Translations under genes and position numbers: made by a program
Assembly: GCA_040396955.1 (NCBI GenBank)
Contig: JBBAWX010000004.1
Location: 124,001-188,000 of the forward strand
Origin: UBA965 sp040396955
GTDB taxonomy: Bacteria; Chloroflexota; Chloroflexia; Chloroflexales; Roseiflexaceae
Direction: 5' to 3'
Length of the DNA stretch: 64,000 nt
The notes under the pieces: generated by a model
Told to the model about the DNA's origin: nothing
Database searches by the model: none
The model's input: the letters and a program-made list of their open reading frames with translations, nothing else
Part shown: positions 31,698-40,933 of the stretch, piece after piece
Layout: each line of letters opens with the position of its first letter
How positions within the stretch are numbered: the stretch's first letter is position 1

Positions 31698-34010
31698 TTA
31701 GGGATACGGGTAGACGATGTACGATGTTGCAGTCGCCGATGGAGTCACCGTACCCGTGCGCGTCGCTGTCGCCGTGCGAGTATTCGTGATGGTTGGCGTT
31801 GCAGTACGAGTAGGCGTGAATGGCAATGGATACGGGTATGGCCCAAATGACTCCGGTGTCAGCGTTGCAGTGCCCGTACGCGTGCGTGACGGTGTGCGTG
31901 TGCGTGACGGCGTGCGCGTGAGGGATGGTGTGCGGGTAGGCGGCGGCGTAACGGTGCGTGTTGGGGAACGTTGCCCACTCGCTGCAAATTGATCGTAAAG
32001 GAGTTCGGCATCATTCCAAGTGATGTATTGGTTCAAGACCGAAACCACGTCCATATTGCCGTCAAATCCATCGGCAGCAGCTGGACCGTCTTGCCCAATC
32101 CACAACTGCATGGATCCGCTTGGCCGACTTGCAAAGGTGTCATCAGCGACGGGATAGCCGTTGATGTAGAGCACTGCTTCATCTTTCGAAGAAATAGTAC
32201 AGATGATGTTGTACCATTCACTCGTATTCAGGGAAATGCTTCCCGAGATCTCGTCTCCGTCATAGCTACAGAACGGCGTGCCATCGGCATGCAAACCAAC
32301 CAGCAGTGTGGGGTCGCTAGCATCGTTGAAACTTCTCATGGAAAGAAGAATCTGTTCACTACCAATGGATGTAGCGTTGAACCATGTGTGTAGCGCATAT
32401 GATTGTCGACTAGTGATGTTGATGGCTTTCGTGAGTTTGAGCGCCTGTGATGCATTAAAATTCAATCCATCACTGAAACGTACCCCATCGTCTCCGGCTG
32501 TCGGGCATGCGCCACCATTAATACAGATAGCCGGGTTTGAGATGTCGTCTTGATTGACAAAGCTGACACTTCCCGCATTCTCTTCAAAGAGAAAGCGTGC
32601 TAGCCACGTTCTTTGTAGCACATCGGTGGGAAATGGCGTGCTGGTTTGTGTGCGCGTCGGTGAAACACGCGTCGGGTCTTGAATGAAATGATTATACAGC
32701 CACTCAATGTCGCTAATCGTGAACTCACTGCGATAGATGGATAATTCGTCGAATTCACCGGTATAATAGTCACCCGATTGAGCCAAATTACTGCCAATTA
32801 CTGTGGTGAACGATCCAACCAGTGCCGTATCGGCAGTATCTGTGCCTGCCATGAAGCTATTGACATAAATAGTACGCTTGCGTGTACTGTTGTTGATGAC
32901 ACATGCGTAATGGTCCCAGTCACCACTCGCTGCCATGGACGAAGTCAGGCGATCACTACTGTCGTCATATTCACAGAAGAATCTGCCACTTGCATCGAAA
33001 CCGAGATTGAGTGTGCGGCCTGTCAAGCCGGTGGAAAGGGCAATCATCTCACTGCCAACGGTTGGTTTGGCCCAGAACGACGTCGTTGACTGTGACGAGA
33101 AGAGCACTCGACCGGCGCTGGCAATGCTTTGGTTTTGTGCGCCATCAAATGTGACTGCATGACTGTCGTACGGCCCTCCCGCGGTAATCTCCGGGCAGGT
33201 CGAATCTGGGGCGAGCAATGTGCCTGGGCATACGAAGTGGTTGCGTGCCGCACTATTGATAAATTGCGTGGTAACTCCGAGTGGTTGTTGGAATTCGAGG
33301 CGGGCCACTCGGGAACGTTCAGCGATTTCGGTGCGTGTGATGGTCGGTGTCAGCGTCGGATCAGTCACCGTGATGGTCATGGTCGATAAAAAGCAGGTGT
33401 GGGTGTTGGGATCGTCAGTGTTCGTACAGGTAGATGCGTCTGATGTGGGATAGCCGACATAATCACTAATGACACCGAAATACACGTTGTACGTGCCGGC
33501 AGTGGTAAATTTGACGTTCCCATACAGCGTACGCTTGTAGTTGGGCGCTAAATTCGCGCTTCCGATGCTCCAACGCCATGGGTGGTTGTTGGTGGTCGTC
33601 GCACCACAGTCTTGGTTGTCGAGTGCGTAGGTGGTATCCCAATTGGCATACCCTGCAATAATACGGACTAGTCCATTACTGCGGGGGAACAATTTTTGAC
33701 CAAATGCATCCTCAATTGCCCAACATTGGTCTTGGTCATAGGTGAATGCTTTATCGGCGTTGTCAGGCATTGCACCACTGATGCCCGATCCCGACTTGTT
33801 GGTAATGACGAATTTGAACTCGACCGACTCGCCGGTCAGCAACTGGGTATCCGAAGCAGTCACGGTGAGCCATGGCGACACACGCACTGATGCAGGAGTC
33901 ACGTTGGTCATTGGTTGTATGATGTTGGCACCAAGCGCTACGAGCTGGGTGACTCCTAGTATCAACACGACGATGAGTATAGCAATGGTTGCGTGTCGTT
34001 GTGCGCGCAT
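31698..34010 (-). CDS. Secreted two-LamG-domain protein with Cys/Trp-rich N-terminal domain
   Basis: A 770-residue exported protein. An N-terminal hydrophobic segment (9-29) is a signal peptide or anchor. Residues 46-215 form a domain shared with the neighbouring amidase: YDQDQCWA, RIIAGYANWD, NHPWRWSIGSANLAP, GTYNVYFGVISDYVGYP. Two concanavalin-like LamG/laminin-type domains follow, at about 285-445 and 480-690, each with the DGxxFCxYD and DxxSxxxxxxxxxDxxxLYxxF features of this fold. The last 80 residues are a Thr/Pro/Arg linker with RTRTPS repeats and a Tyr-Pro end. Inference: a surface or extracellular carbohydrate-binding protein. AAGGAA precedes the ATG. Confidence 0.78.
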   Translation of the reverse strand: MRAQRHATIAILIVVLILGVTQLVALGANIIQPMTNVTPASVRVSPWLTVTASDTQLLTGESVEFKFVITNKSGSGISGAMPDNADKAFTYDQDQCWAIEDAFGQKLFPRSNGLVRIIAGYANWDTTYALDNQDCGATTTNNHPWRWSIGSANLAPNYKRTLYGNVKFTTAGTYNVYFGVISDYVGYPTSDASTCTNTDDPNTHTCFLSTMTITVTDPTLTPTITRTEIAERSRVARLEFQQPLGVTTQFINSAARNHFVCPGTLLAPDSTCPEITAGGPYDSHAVTFDGAQNQSIASAGRVLFSSQSTTSFWAKPTVGSEMIALSTGLTGRTLNLGFDASGRFFCEYDDSSDRLTSSMAASGDWDHYACVINNSTRKRTIYVNSFMAGTDTADTALVGSFTTVIGSNLAQSGDYYTGEFDELSIYRSEFTISDIEWLYNHFIQDPTRVSPTRTQTSTPFPTDVLQRTWLARFLFEENAGSVSFVNQDDISNPAICINGGACPTAGDDGVRFSDGLNFNASQALKLTKAINITSRQSYALHTWFNATSIGSEQILLSMRSFNDASDPTLLVGLHADGTPFCSYDGDEISGSISLNTSEWYNIICTISSKDEAVLYINGYPVADDTFASRPSGSMQLWIGQDGPAAADGFDGNMDVVSVLNQYITWNDAELLYDQFAASGQRSPTRTVTPPPTRTPSLTRTPSRTRTPSRTRTGTATLTPESFGPYPYPLPFTPTRTATPTITNTRTATATRTGTVTPSATATSYIVYPYP

Positions 34011-34177
34011 GGATTTCGTTCCTTCGATCTGCGGTCACTACTAGCATAAAAGATGTACGCCTGTGACTGTATGACATCTGACTGATAGTCTGCTGTGATT
34101 CGGGACTATTGCATGATAATTACAATTACGACTCATTATAGTACAACATTGTTCCCAATTATGCACCATAAAATCAT

Positions 34178-37100
34178 CTATGGGAAGAATGGGATGCGAT
34201 GTAGTGTGGTACTTGCAAGTACATACAACGCGTTGTCAATATATGCCATGTGTGACAACGCAGTAATGCTCCAATCGATCGGACTTGCTGTTGCGAGTGA
34301 TTGATATCCACCTGGTATAGGTTGCACAAGTGAGAGCACGGGGGCAGGTGTGGTGGCGAGGAGCATCACCCGATCGTCGATTTGCACCTGTACACTTGCC
34401 CCATATTGTGAGAACGCTGCAATCATGCGGAAGCGGTTGCTGAGGATATCATATCCAATTTGATTGAGCATTGTGGCGCTTCCCGCATGGATGATGAGCT
34501 CTGGGCGCAGTTTTGTGACATTGCCGGTGCTCATCAGCGATTGGATGGCTTGGGGAAGTCGCAGGAGCCCGCGTGCCTGCAAGCGACCGTTGAAGAAGAC
34601 AGGAGTGATGAACCCGCGCCCATCGCTGTAGGCACCACCAGCCAATACGTGTGTGTCGTTGTTGTCTACAAACAGGAGGTCATTTATTTGACCAGGTGTG
34701 GAGATTGGTGTGGTGAGCCCAAAGAGGCCGTTTTGGCTGTTGTGCAATACAAACAGCTGATGGGTGGTGTTGTCAATTGGGCGGAGTGCAACATACACAT
34801 ACCGGTCGCTGGCCACAATTGCAGTGGGAATACTCGTGCTCTGAGTAATCCAGAGTCCCGCAGGAATTAAAGTGCCGGATGACACCGTGAATCGTTGGAC
34901 GACGACCATATTCCAGTCGATACGCCCTGCCACAAATACTTGGGATTTGTCGGGTGTGGTAGCCATTGCATAGGCTTGACCTGCGGAGACTGGTATACGA
35001 TCGGTGGATGTCATGCTTGCTGGGTCGATGATGTTGAGCATGGCCACATCTGTGGAACCTTGTTGGTTGCTTTCGAGTACCACGACCGCAGAGTCAAGGG
35101 CAAGGACTACCTTGGGGTCATTGGCAACGGCAAGGTTGCTCTGTTGTGCTTCATCAAACACATCGGTCAGTGTGGGTGTCGGTGTTGCCGTCGCAGTCGC
35201 AGTGCGTGTCGCTGTTGCCGTGCGACTCGGTACTTTTGTGCGTGATGGAGTAATTGTAGCGGTATTGGTGGCAGACGGCACCGGCGTCCATGTCCGTGTC
35301 GGTGTGAGGAGTACTGCCTCGGCAGTGGCCGTTTGGCGGTCGAACGCAACAGCTGTCCGTGTACTCCGAACTCCCGATTGCGCTTCTGCTAATGCAGTGC
35401 GGGTAGCCGCAGTGTCGAGTTGTTTTTGGAGTCGGCTTTGTTGAATGGCGAGGGCGGTCGCTGCACGGTTGGCCTGGGTTGTAGCGGCTTGGTTGAGTAC
35501 CGCATCGCGTGTCGCAGTGCGCATCGTATTGGCAGTTTGCATCAGCGCCACTGAAGTTGCTGTGCCAGTACGGGTGCGGGTTGGGGTTTGGGTGCGGGTC
35601 GCTGAGCCGTTGAGTGATTCTTGGGTGGCAGCTGCACGGTCAGTGACGGCCGTGGCGGTGTCATCTAGCATGCTTGCCGCTTGGGCGGTTTGTACAGCCT
35701 CGGCAGTGCTCGTCGCAGCGGCAAGAATTGTCTCCGAGATGGGCTGATAGGTCGGTGTGGCGGTAGGGCGCTCAACGACTTTAATGGTTTTGCTCCGTAG
35801 TCCACAGGCCCCGTATGGATTGCCCAACACACATCCGCCGTCGGGATATCCCACCCAGTCTTTGACAAGGCCGAAGTGTACTTTGTAGGTGCCGATGTGC
35901 TGGAAGCTGACCTTGCCGACGACCACACGCGTGGAGCCGGGGGCCAAATTGGTATCGCCGATGCTCCAGCGCCAGGGATGATTGGCGGTCGAGGCGGTCG
36001 CACACAGCGTTGGTGTGTTGGCGAATGTCCCGTCCCAGCTGGTGTACCCGGCAATCATGCGGAAGCGTTGATTGGGGTTCGTGTTGCTCGCCGGCCTGTT
36101 GAACACCACATTGCCGCTGCCATCCTTCCAGGCCCAACATTGATCTTGGTTGTAGATGTACCCGGCATCATCAAACGTGAAGGCTGCACCACTTATGTTT
36201 GTTGAGGGATATGCGTTCCGAATGGTGACGTTGAACGTGACTGGCTCATCGGTGTAGACGGTGCTTTTGCTGACGGTCACATTGGGAATCCAATCGGTCG
36301 GTGTCACCGAGCGTCGGATGTCTGGCAACATGGCGTAGAGGGCATCACCGGGGCATGTCGTACCCCACCCTGGGGTGATGATTTGTGAGGCGAGTGCCCC
36401 AGTAACACGGTGCCCCTCAATGGTGTTCAGATTGACGCCAGCGCCACCGTTGTAATTCACATATTTGGCATAGTTGGCGTTGGAAGGGTGTGGGCGATAA
36501 GGTCGCTCAACCCCTGGAGTGATGTTGTATTTGGTGGCCAACCATGAGAGCACGTTGCGGAGCGAAGTCTGAGCGGCGGGAGTGGGTTGTGCCGAAGAAT
36601 AGGTGCCAATCATGGAGATACCAATGGAGCCATAGTTGAAGGCATATGCATGGGCGCCATTGATGGTCGTGCCGTTGTCACGGATGCCAGTATACCGCCC
36701 TTCGTAGATGACACCATTGGGGTCAATCAGCAGGTGGTACCCGATGTCCCCCCAATTGTTGGAGCTAGCGTGGTATTGCCAAATATTGCGGACAATGCTC
36801 GCCCAATTGGTCGTGGCTGCATCGTAATTGGGGGTTGCAGTGTGGTGAATGACGATATGGGTGGGTGCGCCGATTTCGCTACCTTCGGGCATCCAGGTAG
36901 CATCGGCTGGGCAACTCGACGGGTTCCCAGCGCATGCATTCCCCCGGGCGTCCCAGGCTTGCACGGTGCTCCCGCCCCAGGTGGCGCGGGCCACGATACT
37001 CGGTTTGGTGCCATTGGCCTCAGGGGCTACCATGCCCTCAGGATCAATGCGGGGTGCAACCTGCAAAGAACTCATGGTGGTGGCGTGTATATCAACGAGG

Positions 37101-37513
37101 CGGGCACTGGTGTTTTGGGCATACATGACCGATACTTGCCAGGCGTGTACCGATTGGGCAAAAGAATACATGGTGCTGGTGTATTCGTCTGCGGTCGCAT
37201 CTTCGTGGCGGAATTCATCACTAGGGACCAACGACTGCCAGCTCTGCCAAGTATCGTCAATTTGCACGCGAAACGCCAGGCGCACATGGTTGGGATTACC
37301 GTCAATATGCCAGGTAAAGACGACACCGTCGAATGGTGTGCTCGGCGTTACTGGATCAAGGACGACCGTTTGCGGGTCGGATTCGCTTGCTACAACAAGA
37401 CGAGCCGCAGTCACCTCAATAGGGGTGTCTGAAGTTTCAACTTGAGCCGTTGCTATTGGAATGTGAACCCACATCAGCATGCAGATGAGTGTGAGTGTGC
37501 GTAGGATGTTCAC
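34178..37513 (-). CDS. Large secreted N-acetylmuramoyl-L-alanine amidase (PGRP/Amidase_2 type)
   Basis: A 1111-residue secreted zinc amidase expected to cut the bond between muramic acid and the stem peptide. Signal peptide 1-23 (AxA end). The amidase domain at about 170-400 has THIVIHHTA (His223/His224), GYHLLIDPNGVIYEGR, IEGHRVTG (His368) and TTCPGDALY (Cys387), the zinc ligands. A Cys/Trp-rich domain at 411-580 is shared with the LamG protein. Residues 582-800 are a low-complexity Ala/Thr and TPTRT-type linker. The last 300 residues contain repeated beta-strand-like blades, possibly a propeller (weak). GTG start, no strong binding site. The role could be wall remodelling or lysis of prey cells. 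Confidence 0.86.
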   Translation of the reverse strand: MNILRTLTLICMLMWVHIPIATAQVETSDTPIEVTAARLVVASESDPQTVVLDPVTPSTPFDGVVFTWHIDGNPNHVRLAFRVQIDDTWQSWQSLVPSDEFRHEDATADEYTSTMYSFAQSVHAWQVSVMYAQNTSARLVDIHATTMSSLQVAPRIDPEGMVAPEANGTKPSIVARATWGGSTVQAWDARGNACAGNPSSCPADATWMPEGSEIGAPTHIVIHHTATPNYDAATTNWASIVRNIWQYHASSNNWGDIGYHLLIDPNGVIYEGRYTGIRDNGTTINGAHAYAFNYGSIGISMIGTYSSAQPTPAAQTSLRNVLSWLATKYNITPGVERPYRPHPSNANYAKYVNYNGGAGVNLNTIEGHRVTGALASQIITPGWGTTCPGDALYAMLPDIRRSVTPTDWIPNVTVSKSTVYTDEPVTFNVTIRNAYPSTNISGAAFTFDDAGYIYNQDQCWAWKDGSGNVVFNRPASNTNPNQRFRMIAGYTSWDGTFANTPTLCATASTANHPWRWSIGDTNLAPGSTRVVVGKVSFQHIGTYKVHFGLVKDWVGYPDGGCVLGNPYGACGLRSKTIKVVERPTATPTYQPISETILAAATSTAEAVQTAQAASMLDDTATAVTDRAAATQESLNGSATRTQTPTRTRTGTATSVALMQTANTMRTATRDAVLNQAATTQANRAATALAIQQSRLQKQLDTAATRTALAEAQSGVRSTRTAVAFDRQTATAEAVLLTPTRTWTPVPSATNTATITPSRTKVPSRTATATRTATATATPTPTLTDVFDEAQQSNLAVANDPKVVLALDSAVVVLESNQQGSTDVAMLNIIDPASMTSTDRIPVSAGQAYAMATTPDKSQVFVAGRIDWNMVVVQRFTVSSGTLIPAGLWITQSTSIPTAIVASDRYVYVALRPIDNTTHQLFVLHNSQNGLFGLTTPISTPGQINDLLFVDNNDTHVLAGGAYSDGRGFITPVFFNGRLQARGLLRLPQAIQSLMSTGNVTKLRPELIIHAGSATMLNQIGYDILSNRFRMIAAFSQYGASVQVQIDDRVMLLATTPAPVLSLVQPIPGGYQSLATASPIDWSITALSHMAYIDNALYVLASTTLHRIPFFP

Positions 37514-37697
37514 AACGTACCCCGGCTTTTCCTTCGTTCAGTTCTAAGTTTTCCATGATATGGACGAAACAAAACGTACTTTCGTTCCATTTCATCATAT
37601 ACTAAACTATACAATATCGTAATGATTCGCTGATGAATATTTGCTGTCAATTTGACTACAAACTGTGCAAAACGTCGGCAGGAAGTGTGGATACATC

Positions 37698-38711
37698 ATG
37701 GATCGACCTCAGCGCATTCTCGCCATTGAGACTTCATGTGACGAAACAGCCGCAGCCGTGGTGGTTGCCGGGCGTACGGTGATTGCCAATGTTGTGGCGT
37801 CACAAATAGAACTGCATCGCCGCTACGGCGGCGTGGTGCCCGAAGTCGCATCTCGGCAACATATTTTGAGCATTGACGAGGTGATTCAGTCCGCTTTGGC
37901 TACTGTGCCCGGTGGGTGGTCGGCCATTGATGCGGTAGCGGCGACCTATGGCCCGGGGCTATCGGGGTCATTGCTGACCGGTCTCAATACGGCGAAGGCG
38001 TTGGCATGGGCTCGTGGATTGCCGTTCATCGGGGTCAATCACGTGGAAGCGCACATCTATGCGGCGTGGTTGAGCGAGCAAGCGCCACCCGTCTTTCCAA
38101 GTGTGGCTCTAGTCGTATCAGGTGGGCATACGTTGCTCGCCGTACTCCGCGATCACGGGGTTGCCGAGCGACTTGGTGGCACGCTTGACGATGCTGCGGG
38201 TGAGGCGTTTGACAAGGTGGCACGTCTGCTTGAGCTAGGGTTTCCAGGTGGACCAGCCATTCAGCAGCAGGCACTTGCGCCGACGAGCAATGAGCGTTTG
38301 CCGCGTGCATGGTTACATGGGAGCTATGATTTTTCGTTTAGTGGGCTAAAAACGGCCGTGCTCCACGAGCTCCAAGCTGCGCAGCGTGAATATGCGTCTG
38401 CTCCAGAGCAACTCATCCGACGCAAGCGTGAGCTCGCGCATATGTTTCAAGAATCAGTGGTGGATATTTTGACCCGTAAGGCCAAACAGGCGGTGTTGGA
38501 GACGGGCGCGCAGTCGTTGATTCTTGCGGGTGGAGTCGCCGCCAACATGCGACTACGAGAGCTTCTCAAGCGCCGTGTGCCGGTGCCGGTGCACGTGCCC
38601 GCACTGACCTACTGTACCGACAATGCGGCCATGATTGCGGCCTGTGCGTATTGGCGGCCGGTGCAAGCAGGATGGGATTTGGCGGTCGACCCCAATCTTG
38701 CCTTTGTCTGA
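37698..38711 (+). CDS. tsaD: tRNA N6-threonylcarbamoyladenosine transferase
   Basis: Catalytic subunit that transfers threonylcarbamoyl to A37 of ANN-decoding tRNAs, together with TsaB and TsaE. 337 residues, ASKHA fold. Motifs: LAIETSCDETAAAVV at the start, YGGVVPEVASRQH, VAATYGPGLSGSLLTGL, metal-binding GVNHVEAH, LVVSGGHTLL, and LAGGVAANMRLRE with YCTDNAAMIAA at the end. ATG 37698 has GGAAG upstream. It is convergent with a TauE/SafE permease whose stop codon starts at the next base. tsaB and tsaE are not nearby. Confidence 0.97.
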   Translation: MDRPQRILAIETSCDETAAAVVVAGRTVIANVVASQIELHRRYGGVVPEVASRQHILSIDEVIQSALATVPGGWSAIDAVAATYGPGLSGSLLTGLNTAKALAWARGLPFIGVNHVEAHIYAAWLSEQAPPVFPSVALVVSGGHTLLAVLRDHGVAERLGGTLDDAAGEAFDKVARLLELGFPGGPAIQQQALAPTSNERLPRAWLHGSYDFSFSGLKTAVLHELQAAQREYASAPEQLIRRKRELAHMFQESVVDILTRKAKQAVLETGAQSLILAGGVAANMRLRELLKRRVPVPVHVPALTYCTDNAAMIAACAYWRPVQAGWDLAVDPNLAFV

Positions 38712-39467
38712 TTACGCGAAGAAACGTCCGTAGATGTTTTCTCCTAGCATCAACAGTGCCACGATGGTAATAAATACTGCAAAACCTCGGCGGAGTTGAT
38801 GTGCGGTGATGTGTTTGGCAATGGTACCACTGAGCGCAATGCTTGGGAGTGCGCCAGTGAGTAGCGATGCAATTAATAGCCAATCAAAATTGGTGTCAAG
38901 ATGGCCGAGTAGGCTGGCTGCACTGTTGATGGCGATTACTACCAACGAAGTCCCGACGGCCTGGCGCATCGGTAAGCCGACGAGGAGTACCATGGCCGGT
39001 ACGATTAAAAATCCTCCACCTACCCCCAGGGTGCCAGTAACGAGCCCGACGAGCGATCCGACGGCGATGATGTGCCAACGTGGGCGAGATGTGGTATTTG
39101 CTTTGAGTGAGTCGTTCCCGCGGAACATCAGGCTTGCAATGACCAGCAAGAGCAGGCTAAATGCGATGAGGAGAATGTCGCCGGGGATAAGGCGCGAGAT
39201 GCGGGCGCCAACATAGGCAGTGACCATGCCTGACGCGCCAAATATGAGGGCTGTGGCTAGTTGGGTGCGCCCTTCACGCCAGGCCATGAAGCCGCCTAGC
39301 AAGGCGTTGATGCCAACGATGATGAGCGCCGTGGCGAGAGCAACGTGTTCGTTGACGTGGAGCAGGTAGACCATGCTCGGAACAATCAGTACGGCTCCAC
39401 CACCCCCCAAAATTCCCAGAAGTAGACCGACAATGGCGCCAATGATGATGGCAAGTAGATGTTCCAT
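38712..39467 (-). CDS. TauE/SafE-family permease (copy 1)
   Basis: A 251-residue membrane protein with about eight helices and two GGG-containing repeats: GILGGGGAVLIVPSM near residue 18 and GTLGVGGGFLIVPAMVLL near 140, the signature of the family exporting sulfite and organosulfonates. The substrate is not known. Its stop abuts the tsaD stop with no gap, which is rare and leaves no room for a terminator. AAGGAT lies upstream. A second member is at 52622; the two are only distantly alike. Confidence 0.88.
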   Translation of the reverse strand: MEHLLAIIIGAIVGLLLGILGGGGAVLIVPSMVYLLHVNEHVALATALIIVGINALLGGFMAWREGRTQLATALIFGASGMVTAYVGARISRLIPGDILLIAFSLLLLVIASLMFRGNDSLKANTTSRPRWHIIAVGSLVGLVTGTLGVGGGFLIVPAMVLLVGLPMRQAVGTSLVVIAINSAASLLGHLDTNFDWLLIASLLTGALPSIALSGTIAKHITAHQLRRGFAVFITIVALLMLGENIYGRFFA

Positions 39468-39558
39468 GGTGGCTGATTATCCTTGTATGCTGGGCAAATG
39501 CTCTCTAGCGCACATAGTGCGAATGCGAATCGTAGTGTGCGGGGCACATAAGTGGCGA

Positions 39559-39888
39559 CTACGTGCGTTGATCGGTGGTGGAAGGATTGGTGTCGTCGCT
39601 TTCGTCGTCACTTTCGTCGTCGGGTTCATCATTGATTTCAAGCACTGCTCGGGCCTCATCTGCGTAGTCAGCCGGTACGACAATCCGTATCTCGGCCAAT
39701 GCACCGGATTGCACGCCGAAGATGGTCGCACTATCGGCTCCAATGGCGGAGGCCGGAATGCCAGCATCTTGTAGTTGCGACAAGCAGAGGGAGGCTTCTA
39801 TGTGTCCTTGGCAGGTAATGATGATGACGGGCTCTGCGACATCGGGGGTTGGTTTTGCTGCGAATATATTGCTGAACCATTGCCACAT
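39559..39888 (-). CDS. DUF2007-like small protein
   Basis: A 109-residue soluble protein. The core (20-80) fits the DUF2007 'putative signal transducing' fold, a small alpha/beta domain related to ACT-like folds: PVIIITCQGHIEASLCLSQL, AGIPASAIG, IRIVVPADYADEARAVL. A Glu/Asp-rich EPDDESDDESDDT tail follows. Function unknown. AAAGGAG seven bases before the ATG gives a firm start. It sits between the secF terminator and a TauE permease on the same strand. Confidence 0.72.
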   Translation of the reverse strand: MWQWFSNIFAAKPTPDVAEPVIIITCQGHIEASLCLSQLQDAGIPASAIGADSATIFGVQSGALAEIRIVVPADYADEARAVLEINDEPDDESDDESDDTNPSTTDQRT

Positions 39889-39917
39889 GACGAGAACTCC
39901 TTTCTGTGATGTTTGAA

Positions 39918-39950
39918 ACCCCGCATGACTACTTGGTAATCATGCGGGGT
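39918..39950. terminator. Terminator after secD-secF
   Basis: ACCCCGCATGA (39918-39928) pairs perfectly with 39940-39950, 11-base loop. It lies just downstream of the secF stop (39974), before the next minus-strand gene. Confidence 0.7.
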
Positions 39951-39973
39951 ACGGGTGTATGTGGGTGGTCGAA

Positions 39974-40927
39974 CTAGGCGGCTGGAGTCCGGCGAAACCA
40001 CTGATTCCACTCGCGATTTTCCCAGACAACCAAGAGTTGAGCCGCATTAAAAATCGACGAATACGTGCCGCTGAGGAGCCCAATCAACAGGATGACGACT
40101 AGGTTTTGGATGGTGGCACCACCAAAGAGGAGCAGGGCCAACAGCGTGAAGACACTGGTCAGCTGGGTGTTGATGGAGCGGGGCAGTGTCTGCACAATGC
40201 TGTGGTTGACGATGTCCTCGAATTGCTCACCGGCTTTGCGATGGATGAGGTTTTCACGGATGCGGTCAAACACCACGATGGTGTCGTGCACCGAGAAGCT
40301 AATCACGGTCAACAAGGCGGTTAAGAAATAGGCGTCAACCTCAAGACCGATGACGACGCCCAAGATGGCAGCAAATCCCAAAACTACGAGTACGTCGTGG
40401 AGCATGGCTAACAGCGCACAGACACCGTAGCGGAAAGGATTTGGCGCTTTGCGGAAGGCAATGGTGAGGTAGATGAGGATGGCCACGCATGCACCGAGCA
40501 CGGCAATCGCCGCACTGCGGGTGGCTTCACCACTGACGGTGGGCCCAACACTTTGCAGTGATTCGCGGCGTACCTCACCGTATTTGGCGCTCAACGCAGC
40601 AATGATGTCGCGCTGTTGCTGTTCGGGGTTGGTGCCACTCAGTGCTTTGGTGCGGACGACGGCAGAAGCCACTTCGGTGCCCGAGACGGTGACACTACTG
40701 AGCTGGACTTGAGCTCCCTCGAAGCCATTCTCGGCGAAAATAGTGCGGATCTCTTCGGTGTTGAGTGTAGAAATCTGTTGCTCGGTGAAGTGCAAATCCC
40801 ACAACGCACCGCCGGCGAAGTCGATGCCAGTACGTAGCCCATAGTTGAGATAAAAAATGGCACCGGGGACAATGACGAGAATGGAAATCAAAAACCAGAT
40901 ATAGCGGTGTTTGACAATCTGTTTCAT
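39974..40927 (-). CDS. secF: Protein translocase subunit SecF
   Basis: Partner of SecD; the SecDF complex uses the proton gradient to pull proteins out on the periplasmic side. 317 residues, six transmembrane helices. GIDFAGGALWDLHF is the SecF start, and FSVHDTIVVFDRIRENL is the strictly conserved helix-4 motif (Asp and Arg of the proton path). LPRSINTQLTSVFTLLALLLFGG follows. It begins six bases after secD, in an operon. The usual extra acidic tail is not seen. Confidence 0.97.
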   Translation of the reverse strand: MKQIVKHRYIWFLISILVIVPGAIFYLNYGLRTGIDFAGGALWDLHFTEQQISTLNTEEIRTIFAENGFEGAQVQLSSVTVSGTEVASAVVRTKALSGTNPEQQQRDIIAALSAKYGEVRRESLQSVGPTVSGEATRSAAIAVLGACVAILIYLTIAFRKAPNPFRYGVCALLAMLHDVLVVLGFAAILGVVIGLEVDAYFLTALLTVISFSVHDTIVVFDRIRENLIHRKAGEQFEDIVNHSIVQTLPRSINTQLTSVFTLLALLLFGGATIQNLVVILLIGLLSGTYSSIFNAAQLLVVWENREWNQWFRRTPAA

Positions 40928-40933
40928 GGGTGC

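Noticed and set aside
31717..31992. Repetitive RVRDGVRV plus-strand ORF
   Set aside because: It is the reverse frame of the TPTRT-coding repeats of the LamG protein.
36587..37432. 281-codon plus-strand ORF
   Set aside because: Antisense to the amidase catalytic domain; glycine/valine-rich shadow translation.
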